Assembly (NCBI GenBank): GCA_013397695.1
Contig: VYZI01000003.1
Coordinates: 6,047,878-6,111,877, forward strand
Source of the DNA: Centropus unirufus
Lineage: Eukaryota; Chordata; Aves; Cuculiformes; Centropidae
DNA length: 64,000 bases
Reading direction: 5' to 3'
Position 1 is the first letter of the stretch, and each line of letters opens with the position of its first letter. The notes under the pieces are model-generated. The model was not told the origin of the DNA and did not search any database. It was given only the letters and a program-made list of their open reading frames with translations. Of the stretch, positions 50,396-60,140 are shown one piece after another. Position numbers and translations under genes: made by a program.

Positions 50396-53097
50396 CAAAA
50401 AGATAAGCACTGTTTCCATGTCCTTGCTAAAAAAGGTTTTCTACATATTTTTTTTTCCACAATGACCTAACTCATTCCCATTACTGTTTCCCTTGGAAAC
50501 AAAACTGTATTTTGCACTGTTTCCTCTGGATCTAATTTTTTTTTTTTTTAGAATAATTGCTCCTAAAATTAAGGATTTTTATTGTTGTTTATTCAGTTCT
50601 ATATGGCTCTTTCTGATAAATGCAGAATGAAAGGCAGCTGGAGTTTAACAACCATGTTATTGAATAACCTTGATTTACAGGTCCCAGCACCACTCTGCAC
50701 AGACCTGACCCAGGATCTGAGAAATCTTGGCCTTGTGCTTGCGTGGTGCATGCTGGACCCACAGCACATCGGGCTGGTTTTCAGGCTTTCCAAGTGATGT
50801 TTTCACTCTGATTCCTCACACTAAGGAAATATTCCCTAAACATCACAAGCAGAACAGACAGAATTCCATCTCCTGCACATTAGCCAACAGTCCCACGCCT
50901 ATGTCAGTAAAGAGGGCATCTTTGTATTTGTGCTGAAGTCCTTACTTTGGGGAGGAAATTAGGATACATTGCACCAGAAGAAAAAAGCTCTTTTTAAAAA
51001 GAATATATTCAAAATATCTGTTCTGTCAACTGGCTCGAAGTCCCAAAGTCACCTATTTTGGCAAGGCAGAGGCCTCTGATCATGCTGCATGAGACACCTT
51101 ACCTGAAGGACAGGACTAGATCAGATCTCAGGCAGTTTCCCACATGGAAACCTTTTCATGAACGTGGACACAGAGTAGAGCACACATTGTTTGTCCAAAA
51201 CCAGCACACATACCCACGAGGGGACCTTTTTTGGTAGGACAGGAGCTTAAGTTCTGTTCGAAGAATCCTGTGATCTTACCAGTTCAAAGGTTTTTTTTGC
51301 TCATACTCCTCTCATCAGAATTGCTGTTGGCTCCTGCTGCATCTCCACTGTACGGTTAAAAGTTACCAGAGGTGGACATCAATGAAGAAACAAGCTTAAA
51401 ATAAGTTTTAAGAGCCAAGTGTGCTACACAAGCATGCCCACAACCCTTGACTCCTGCATCTAGCAAAAGAGGGCAGTGAAAAAAAGCAGCAATCAACTTT
51501 GCAAGATCAGCAGGGGCACAAGGAGAAAATGGAAACCCAGTTGACTGTGAAAATACAGCTCCCAAACTGCAGCTTCACGTTTACAGAGTAGCTTAGGTGC
51601 TATTCCATCCTCACTAAGCTCACCTGCTAAGTCACAGTAGAAAATACTAATATTCTTGACTGTTCCATTCCTTCATAAGCAATTACAACAAGTACAGAAC
51701 ATGGTCACAAGTGGATGAGAAATTAGGAATGGTCCATGGCAAAGTTTTGTTCCAACTGCAGTGTCTGTGAAAAGTACATCTTGCAGCATTGCTCTTCTTC
51801 TGCCAAAAGTCATAGAGCAGATCCTGTTATGCCTCACTCCAGTTTATTTCTTTTCGGAATCACTAGGAGTTATAACACCACTTGTAAAATTCAATGAGAA
51901 ACAGTCAATTATCTTCCTTTCTTTTTTAAATAAATTAAAAATAGAATGCAATAGAAGTCTGATTTCACTGTGTCATGAGTACTACTCAAAATCAAGTGCG
52001 AAATTATTATTCACTTTCTATTCATCACTGCTTTGCAGAATTTACATACATCGAAATCTCAATAAAAACAACTCTACAAGGGCTGTAGAGAAGGAGAGAA
52101 GCACCTGGACATGACTGTATAATAAACACAATCAGCCCAGCCAAGCTTCTACCTTTTTGAGACCCTAAACCTGTGGCCTAGCACCTGAAACCAAAACTGA
52201 AAAGTGGAGATGCAAATATTACAGATTTCCTCAGCTGCAATGAAGTGCTGGAGCAGTTTTCCATTCCGTAAGCCTCAAGCTATTTTGAAATAATTTTTAC
52301 TCATATGCCCCAAAATAGCTAGGAAGCCAAATTTTATTCTAGCATACATTCCCCTGCTCTTCTTGGAGGTGAAGAAAATAAAGAAGGTATTGGCAAGACA
52401 CGTTTAAACTCTAAAATAATCCTTTCAAATGACACTTTGCCAGGACATTCCCTTCAATGTAACACAAAAGAATGAATGCAAATAGATCATCTTGTAAAGA
52501 GAACTGAAACATTCCTATTTTCTTTCTGGTGCTAAAACCTTTTAGCAGAACCACTGTAAAATAGTTTCATTCAGGAACGTGAGCACAATCCACCTGACTC
52601 TTTCTTTTCTCATTTCAGGGATGCTGAAGCTCTTTTTGCTCAAAACCTCCCGCAAGCATCACACCACTGTAGACCACTCAATCCCCAACTGGAGCTCCAG
52701 ACACACTGGCCTGCATCCCTCTCCCACCTTGCTCCCCCTGATCGCAGCCACCTCTCCTCCTGCATCCTGACTTTCCCCCCAAATTAAACTCTTGTGGCTG
52801 GCTTCAAATCATTTCTGCAGATCCCTTTCAAGCCGATAGGCAACCTGAGCCTTTTTCCCAACACAGAGGCAAGAGGAGACGTGTTCCTGGGGTGGCTGCG
52901 ATCTGCTCAGATGACAGCTATGCCACCAGGACCCTCAAGAGCCATCCTGGCCCCAGCACAGGTTCGTGCATGCAGCAAGCTGCGGGCTCCAAAGCCTCAT
53001 CTGCTGAGCGAACACCTAACTGCTCAAACCCCACCTCGCCTTGCTGTCCCCCAGCTACTCCAGACCCTCCTGTCCCAGGGGTTCAACTCCTGTCACA
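50396..53097. other. Unique sequence ending in a GC-richer, acceptor-like part
   Basis: No gene is recognised in 50396-52600, which contains a T14 run at 50536-50549 and octamer words at 52210 and 52476. At 52598-52618 a pyrimidine tract ends in CAG, a good splice-acceptor shape. It is followed by about 480 bp of GC-richer sequence with two short open frames of no known family, and an ATTAAA word near 52783. It could be an exon of a non-coding transcript, or chance. Confidence 0.4.
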
Positions 53098-53311
53098 TGG
53101 AAAAGATAAAGGGTAATGGGTGCAAGTTACTCCTGGGAGATTTCAGATTTTGAAATTGGAATAACTTCCCCAGGGAAGGGATGGATTCCCCAGCATTGGA
53201 CAGGTTTGGCTGGACAGGGTGCTGGGCCATCTTGTCTAGATGGTGCTTTTGCCAAGAAAGGCTGGACTCAGTGATCCTTGAGGTCCCTTCCAATCTGGCA
53301 TTCTGTTCCGT
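53098..53311 (+). mobile_element. CR1 LINE 3' fragment with internal deletion
   Basis: The 3' part of a CR1 is clear: 'aatgggtgcaagttactcct', 'ttggaataacttccccaggg', 'atggattccccagcattgga', 'ctggacagggtgctgggcca', 'tcttgtctagatggtgcttt', 'tgccaagaaaggctgg', 'gatccttgaggtcccttcca', and a decayed terminal 'ggcattctgttccg'. The wording differs from the 33-kb copy, so it belongs to another CR1 subfamily. About 40-60 bp are missing after 'cctgggagatttcagatt', where the family continues with a 'gacacaagag'-type stretch. It is non-coding. Confidence 0.87.
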
Positions 53312-53599
53312 GGTTGTGTGGCTCCTATAGCACACAGGCTCTGCCTGGGGCCAGCCTGAGGGACATCAGCTGAAGATGGTTTTCCTGATTTAGCGTAGGG
53401 GCCTGGCAAACAGATGCTACTGAGAGGCAAGTGACTGACCAAGTGAAACGAAGACATTTAACATTTCTGCTCCCTCAGGTTTTTATAGAGATGTTTCCAG
53501 GGAGGAACTCCTCCCCAGCACAGGGGGTCACCATGAAGTCAAGCTGCTACTTTGATACGCCTATAAAGTATTTTGGCAGATACATGGGATGTAAGTGAC

Positions 53600-53657
53600 A
53601 TCCAGGTCTCACACAACACGGGCAAAATTCAGCTTCCAGCAGATTAAAACCTTTATT
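53600..53657 (-). terminator. Candidate polyadenylation region
   Basis: On the minus strand AATAAA (53657-53652) lies about 73 nt downstream of the TAG of the candidate exon. It is followed about 32 nt further on by a GT-rich element (cgtgttgtgt, 53620-53611). That order and spacing, hexamer then cleavage window then GU-rich element, is the standard vertebrate poly(A) layout and would put cleavage at about 53630-53640. AATAAA alone is common in AT-rich DNA. The call rests on its coincidence with the exon-like frame. Confidence 0.33.
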
Positions 53658-53729
53658 GGATATTTCTCCGCATGGCCCAGAAGCATTGCTCTCCAAAATG
53701 AAGACTCGTATCTGTCTGACAAAACTCAG

Positions 53730-53943
53730 CTACTGAACAACCCACCATGGTTCATCCTTAAGGCTCTGTAATATTATATCCACCGACCAGATCCTTTTTT
53801 TCAAGCGGCCTATGCAGTCACAAGACACTGCAATCTTCTTTGGGTCTGTCAGGAAAATACTTTTAAAACGTATAGCCCCATGCAGAAGACTTGCACTGGG
53901 GACCACTACAGGGTTCCCATATTCATCCACAACCCAGAGGAAC
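53730..53943 (-). CDS. Candidate terminal coding exon of an unidentified gene (partial)
   Basis: On the minus strand a 70-codon frame begins FLWVVDEYGNPVVVPSA, contains a CDC motif (two cysteines one residue apart) about two thirds along, and ends in EPWWVVQ and TAG. There is no ATG start. The frame is open upstream only to a stop at about 53979. A pyrimidine-rich acceptor (tttctgcttctctgcaag) precedes 53943, and a second acceptor-like site gives an exon start at 53961. The amino-acid mix, with alternating hydrophobic stretches and balanced charge, looks more protein-like than other frames here. The stop is followed by about 90 nt and then AATAAA, as in a last exon. I do not recognise the family and no upstream exon is assigned. 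Chance, or a decayed exon, remains quite possible. Confidence 0.3.
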
Positions 53944-56900
53944 CTTGCAGAGAAGCAGAAACTGAGAGAAGAGCATCCTCACTGCTGCCTCTTCTCATGC
54001 CCTCAATAATTTAATTTTATTTTGCAGTCTTGCTTTTTAACTTGTATTTACTTCCACGCTTAGATGACACATACCCCGTTCTGCCTAGTTTGGCAGGGTA
54101 TCAGCCATGGCCCAGAGCAATCAACAAAGCTTATGTCCACCATCACCTCAAGCAGAAGAACGAGTCATACATGACAGCAGCCAACAGTGAAAACCACTGC
54201 TCTGCAGTAAAATCTTTAGAGACATAAGTTTCACCCAATTTGTCTGCTTTTCTTTTTCTGTAAAAAAAAATATTCCTCTATGTCAACCAATCTCGACAAA
54301 ACTTCCACTTTATTTCAGCTGTTACATCTATTTGCAGTATTTGAAGTGCCAGAAAGTTAAATGGGTAACAGATAATCCCATTTCTTTACTAAGTAAAAGA
54401 AAGAATGGGCCAAATTCCACTTTCAGAGTAAACTGGTATAAACAGAGTAATGTGGAATAAACTTTACTTCCAGTGTATTCTAATTTCACCAAAAATAACA
54501 TTCATATGTTCACATGGCAGGTGCAAAGTCTATATTGTCCAATGACTCCGAAGCTGGAGGCCCACTGGAGAAAGAACAAGTAGATGGTGATCGTTTGACT
54601 CAGTGACAGCACTGTTAATTTATATTTGAAGTCATTTCTGTCTGAAAGGTGAAAAAGGAGGTTTGGGTTTGAGTCAGTTTCACAAAAAAAGGTAGGGAGG
54701 AAGATTCTTTATTTCCTTCTTCCCTCTTAACAGTGCTGTTAGTTCATGGACTTTTGAACTCCCTGGGTGAAACGCAGCTGAAGTTTGCCAGACCAAAACC
54801 CTGCGTGCAGCTGCAGCAGCCTCTGAACAGCTGGGTCAGCCCCCTCGGTCCCTCTCCAAACTGCATGGGCTGAATGAGAAGCGCATGGACACTCATAAAA
54901 ACCAGCGTCTAAATTCAGCTGGGTATGCAAAATCCCAGGACTGCCACCTCGCATAGACAAGGGGCTTTAAATAAGCACTTTCAGTATTAAAGCAGGGCAG
55001 TCTTCATCATTATCCTAAATAGCACTGGTGCCTCCTTTGGTATTACCTGAACCCACACAAAACAGTGGCAGGTGAAATCCTTTCCTCTTCTTGGGAAGAT
55101 GGAGGAGGGAAGCAGGACCAAAGGCTCCGCTCAGCATTCTGGATACAGGGGGCAAGTGTGATTTAGAAGAATCACCATAGCATAGATCTTCCACACACCA
55201 TTCAAACCCTACTGAAGAAAGGCAGATTCATTCCAAATGCTGTAACTTCACGGGTCCTGAACTGTATTTCTCACTGCAGGCCACGGGAATCACTTGTAAC
55301 AGAAAGCAGTACACGACCATGGTGATCAGCAGTTTTTAGAGAGCAGCTGCAGAAATCAGCACGCTCACAGAATCTGTGACTGCCAGCAGATTGATGGCCT
55401 CACTCTTGGTCCTACAGACCATTTGCCACAACAACATTTAGTAGCAAGAGCACCATGACAACTCCAAGGGAGGGGGTAAGCAGGGGTTGGTGGCTTGCCT
55501 GCCTCCAAGGGTCAGACAGGACAAAGGCAAAAACATCAGGGAAAATTTCTGATGCTGAAAGAATGGATAATGGTACATCTGAACTCTGCCCCCGTACAAC
55601 GTCCAAAAGAAGCAACAGGGAAAGCCACCTATTTTCCAGTGTGTAGATTTTCCACAGGCAGTGGAAATAGAAATATTTTTGATTCCATGAAAGCACCATT
55701 TCTGCCTGCACTGGTTTTAAGCACAAGCCCAAACCCATGTTCACCTAATAAAGATACAAATCGTATCCTCATCACCTGTCTACAATCTGAGCTTGTCATC
55801 TAGTCTCTGTCTGCAGAGTTCATGGTCAAGCTTTAGGACCTGAGTCATCAGACCTAGCTTATAAGGCCATGTCAGTGGAATTGCACCCTGGAATGCACCT
55901 TTCTCTCCAGCAGCTATCACACAAATCCAGGCAGCCCATGCTGCAAAAAAACCCCACATCTACATCTGATATAATGTGTCCAGTATTTAGTCTCCAGAAT
56001 TGATAATCGATACCGAGCTGAGCCTTAGCACTGGTCACAGTCTGTATCTACCTGTAAGACTGGTATGGATGCAGCTGGCACCCTCCCCTCTTTGGCATCA
56101 GTCCCTCAGGCAGGCCAGTCCTGCACCCCTCTCCCAGAGCTCAGGGCAGGGGCTGGCAGGATGGCTGAGCTCAGGCTGCAAACGCCACTCTGCACAGCGG
56201 TCCCAGGGTGACCTCACGGCATGCGCACAGGATGGATTACCAAGAATGTCCCACTTCTGTGTGCCTTCTCACTGTAGACACTGAGAAGGGGTTGGTTGGG
56301 GCCAAAGATAAACCCTTCCCTCTGCCCCTGCCTTGCCAGAATAGACAGATTGACTCGCATGCTACTTCCAGCTTCCAGAGAGCTTTCCCTTTCCTTTCTC
56401 TTGAATGTTTCTTGTTAGGGGAGACTGAAGGAGGAAGGCATCTGGGGATCAAACCTAATGGATTCCAGCACAGAATCAGTCTCAAACTCAAATCCTGCTG
56501 TCTCTGAAATGTTGCTGGCTATATACTTGTTATTCTTTCCAGTCTCTGTCTTCTTGTTTCGCTGCTGTCAGAGCGATCGTGTTTCCTGAGCGTGTGAGTG
56601 CCCCAGGTGCCACTGTTACGGCACTTCAGGAGCTCATACGGCACTTCCAGCGCCTAGGACATAACAGGAATCATTGCAACACACGCTCCTGGCTGGGAAC
56701 TTGCAAGGTGCAAGGACAAAATGGCAAAAACAATAACAAGGCTACAGTGATTGGGTTGTACAGTTGTCATGAATATGGAAGTGTTTGGCTGGAGCCTGCA
56801 TTCATTAGAAGAGGCACAACCCACCGATTGTTTCTGAAAGGTGGGGTTTTTTAAGCCTACACACAGGTTTTGCTGTCAGCAACAGCACAAAGCTTACTGG

Positions 56901-57975
56901 TGACTGCACCTCTGAGGCCCAAGGATTTGTTACCTCTAGCTATTGATCCACAAGCTAAATATATTTTCCCGGGAATGGCTGGCCAGGAATGTCCACTCTG
57001 ACCAAACTACTGCAGGTTTAATAAGTCTGCAGCATCCTCTGCCTCAGAACATGTTATTACCCACCAGACTCCCCCACTGAAGAGCAAACTGCTGGGTTTG
57101 GATTCTCTCTTTGTTTTCGGGTACTTATTTGGAGGGGGTGATGGGCCACCAACATCAGGGTTTAACTCAAGTACACAAAAGCCAGGAAATTCACAGCTAG
57201 GGCTGAAAATGTGTGCTGACACAGCAGCATTATCTCCTGCCATTAAGCCTTTTCTGGATCTTTTGGCACAACTGCCTGGGTTAAAGCCTGGTGTCAGCAG
57301 AGATTTTTCAGGCTTTGCCACAAATTTCTTTTCTTAAGTCAAGCTGCTAGCATCCCTCTGCTATATTCCTCTTTACATTACATGGACACCTCATGAAGAT
57401 GAAGCGCACACACACTCTATGCCTTTCCATATGTAGTTTCACCTTCGTTCTCTCCAAGGGCTGTGAATATGGCATGAACCAACTTGCAAAATCCCAGCCG
57501 TAGCTCCAAAGGGGACACAAAAGGGGATTAAGCAGCGCTGAATAGCACTGACAAACAGACCTGGGTAACCGTAGCAATTGGTATTTCAGAGCCGTGTCAC
57601 ATTCCAAGGATCCGGCTTTGGCTCCCCAGGGACCTGGGAAGGTGGGTGGGAGGAGGACCCCGGGGATTAGCCATGGGATAGCTCTCCTAGGGTGGGGGTG
57701 GAAATGCCACAAATGGGGCCAGGGATCACTGAGCCTTGGCTCTTTCACAGCCCCACGGGACTCATGGGTGACCACATCCCTGCAAGGTGGTTCCCCTCAG
57801 TCCTTGGGGCGATGGGAGGGAGCTGGGCTGCTCTGCTCCCTGGCTGCCCGACATCTCCCACTGCAGCCTGCCCATGCCTGGTGCCGCAAGTTACAGCCTC
57901 AGTGGATCCCTGGCATCTGGCACACCCAAAACATCCCACGTACAGGACACTGGCACCACGCACACACAGCTTGGA
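53944..57975. other. Unique non-coding sequence
   Basis: If the minus-strand terminal exon at 53.7-53.9 kb is real, its intron would lie here. I looked for partner exons on the minus strand. The frames at 54739-54960 and 55412-55744 are open, but they lack clear acceptor/donor pairs and family likeness, so I assign none. A 20-bp-spaced direct repeat occurs at 56617-56650. The last about 400 bp (57590 onward) are GC-rich and carry overlapping chance ORFs. Confidence 0.5.
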
Positions 57976-58036
57976 GCACAGAATCACCAGGTTGGAAAGG
58001 ACCTCCGAGATCATCCAGTCCAGCCATCCCTGCCGG
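57976..58036 (-). mobile_element. CR1 3'-end stub
   Basis: The + strand reads 'cagaatcaccaggttggaaa', 'ggacctccgagatcatccag' and 'tccagccatcc', the reverse complement of the CR1 3' end. About 60 bp are recognisable. It shares 'gacctccgagatcatc' with the stub at 49.85 kb, so both probably come from closely related subfamilies. It lies inside overlapping open frames (57594-58338), which weakens any claim that those frames are coding. Confidence 0.8.
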
Positions 58037-59639
58037 TCACGACCCCGGACCTGCTGCCTTGTGAATGCTGCTGTGGGCAAAGTCTCTGTCATGCCAACGG
58101 GAGAAGGGGAAGCAGGGAGCTGAGGAAGGCTGCCCGGGTTCAACACCAAGCTCATGGCTCAGTGGCAGCATGGCAGCCCCCAACCCTCGCCAGAACCTCT
58201 TCCCTTCCACGAGATTTACATATCTCACCATTTACAGCAGCTGCCCTGTGCGCTGGGATAGCCAGCCCACACCCACATCTTCCCCATCCACTTCTAAAAT
58301 CCAGACCAAGACTGTTTGCTAATTTAAAAAAGACTTAACAGAAGGCCAAGACAGCCTATCTCATCAAGAAGAAAACTAGCTAACTTAGCTCTCTAAACAG
58401 GCACTTCCAAAATTACAAATTCATTTAATTAGAGGCTTTATCTTGTCTGTCACAAGCCACTACAGATTTACCAGTAAATTAAAAAAAATGGGAGGTTACT
58501 TACACTGGCCCACCATTTACCAGCTTGGTACAAAGGACTTGCGAGAATGACTCATCATCAAATAAAAGGGCACGGTTGGATTTTACAGTTTTAAAGACGT
58601 GTAGTTAATACAATCTATAAATAACTGAAATTGTGTTCCTCAGTGAAAGAGCCATTGTTCATTTTTACCACAGGTATGAAGAAAAGTGCTACAAGGAAGG
58701 CAAGGGAGGCTTTCCAAAGGAACGTTATAGCTTTATTTTATAAAGAAAACAACCCAACAGTAGGGAAGGATACCTTTGGGGCAGGAGTTTCAGGTGCGCT
58801 TCAGCACAGGGGCAGGAGTTTTGACAATACAGATGCCAGATGGATGAACTTAACCCCCATCCACTGGAAAGAGAAAGGAGATACTGGCAACCGGTGAATT
58901 TGCATTTTATTGGGAATCTAAAACTCTATGGAATTAAAGTTACTGCTAATGCAATATCACTACTTAGGAGGATTTTTCCAGATGATTGAGAGCCATTTTG
59001 GACAATGACACTAAACTAGTCCCTGGCATTAAACCAGATCAATTCCCAGTTTTGGTTCACTGGGAAACCACAGAAACATTTCTAATCACCGGGAAGGGAA
59101 AGGTACAGCCAGAGGCAGACGTGCTCCTTTTGAGGGCAGTGACATCATTTTGACAGCACAGCAACAGTAAAAATCTGGCAGGCAATAAATTCTTCGCTGA
59201 AAATGCCACCGCAACTGCAATAGCTGTCAGGGCCATGTCTTGGGCTGGAGAAACTTGACCAAACGAGCCTATGTCCTGGCCCATTAATCCAACTGGAAAC
59301 CAGTGGGTCCCACCCTGCTTCCCCCAGGGCCCATGCAGAATCCACAGCCCCATCAGTTGGCGAGGAGAGCAGGGCTCCCAGGACTGACAGGGCTGGCAAG
59401 AGGGCAGGCTCCAGCCTGCCCTGCTAGGCTGGCCAGCTGCTGTTAGCCCCACAGGGAAAGCAACCCCTGGCTCCACGCACACGGGATTAAAAATCTCAGG
59501 CTGAGATCACCGAGTCTTTCTTGCAATTAATTAAAACAAAAAGAGGAACATCAGAGTGGAGGAGGTTGCTTAAGAAGCAGCCTTAAAGCCACGTAGCAAA
59601 TAGGAGAACAGGCAGAAAATAAAATCCAGAGCCACGCTA

Positions 59640-60140
59640 CATCACCCTCCCCCATCCATGTTTTATTCCATTGATGATGGAGGATCCAATCAGTCAAGAC
59701 CTGCAAATTGTTAGGCAGTACATTCTGTGCTGTCTGTCAGTATTACACATCCTAAAGGGCTGAATAAATAATTGAAGAATAAATAATTGAGCCAGGGCTT
59801 TGTCTCATGGGCCATTTTTATAGATTGCTGTCTAATGATAGCACCATCTGCGACACTCTGCATTAATATGGGATAAAATTACATAGTGCTTTGTTTGCTC
59901 TGACACTGTGATGTTATGATGTCTCTTAATATTATCTTGACTAAAAGGCTAGAGCAATGATGGAAGTGTCCCAATTGCTTGTAAACTCTCATTTAGGGAA
60001 AAACAAGTTTAAGCAATCAGAGATGTTTTCCCCCCAGGGGCAGGTCAGGAAAGAGTGAGGAAGTCTCGATGTGCATCCAATGCTCATCATATCAGGGTAA
60101 TTAAAGAGAGGAGCTTGTTAGTGCATTTTTTTCTATGCCT
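59640..60140. promoter_or_regulatory. Strong candidate conserved non-coding element / enhancer
   Basis: Seen: about 500 bp of repeat-free, AT-rich but complex sequence with a high density of homeodomain-type cores ('tctaatgata', 'gcattaatatgg', 'ataaataattg' twice, 'ggtaattaaaga'), few CpGs and no long open frame on either strand. Inferred: this is the texture of deeply conserved vertebrate enhancers near developmental genes, and it is the most convincing such block in the window. The target gene is unknown. I cannot verify conservation. Confidence 0.38.
59762..59791. repeat. 15-bp tandem duplication
   Basis: The unit GAATAAATAATTGA plus a spacer base occurs twice in tandem, with the 14-bp core identical at 59762-59775 and 59777-59790. 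Each copy carries a TAAT/ATTA-type core. It sits inside the enhancer-like block. Confidence 0.85.

Noticed and set aside
57594..58338. Overlapping open frames of 156, 143 and 183 codons on the + strand
   Set aside because: All three + frames are open at once in GC-rich sequence and they run through a CR1 stub. No family resemblance or codon bias supports a gene.
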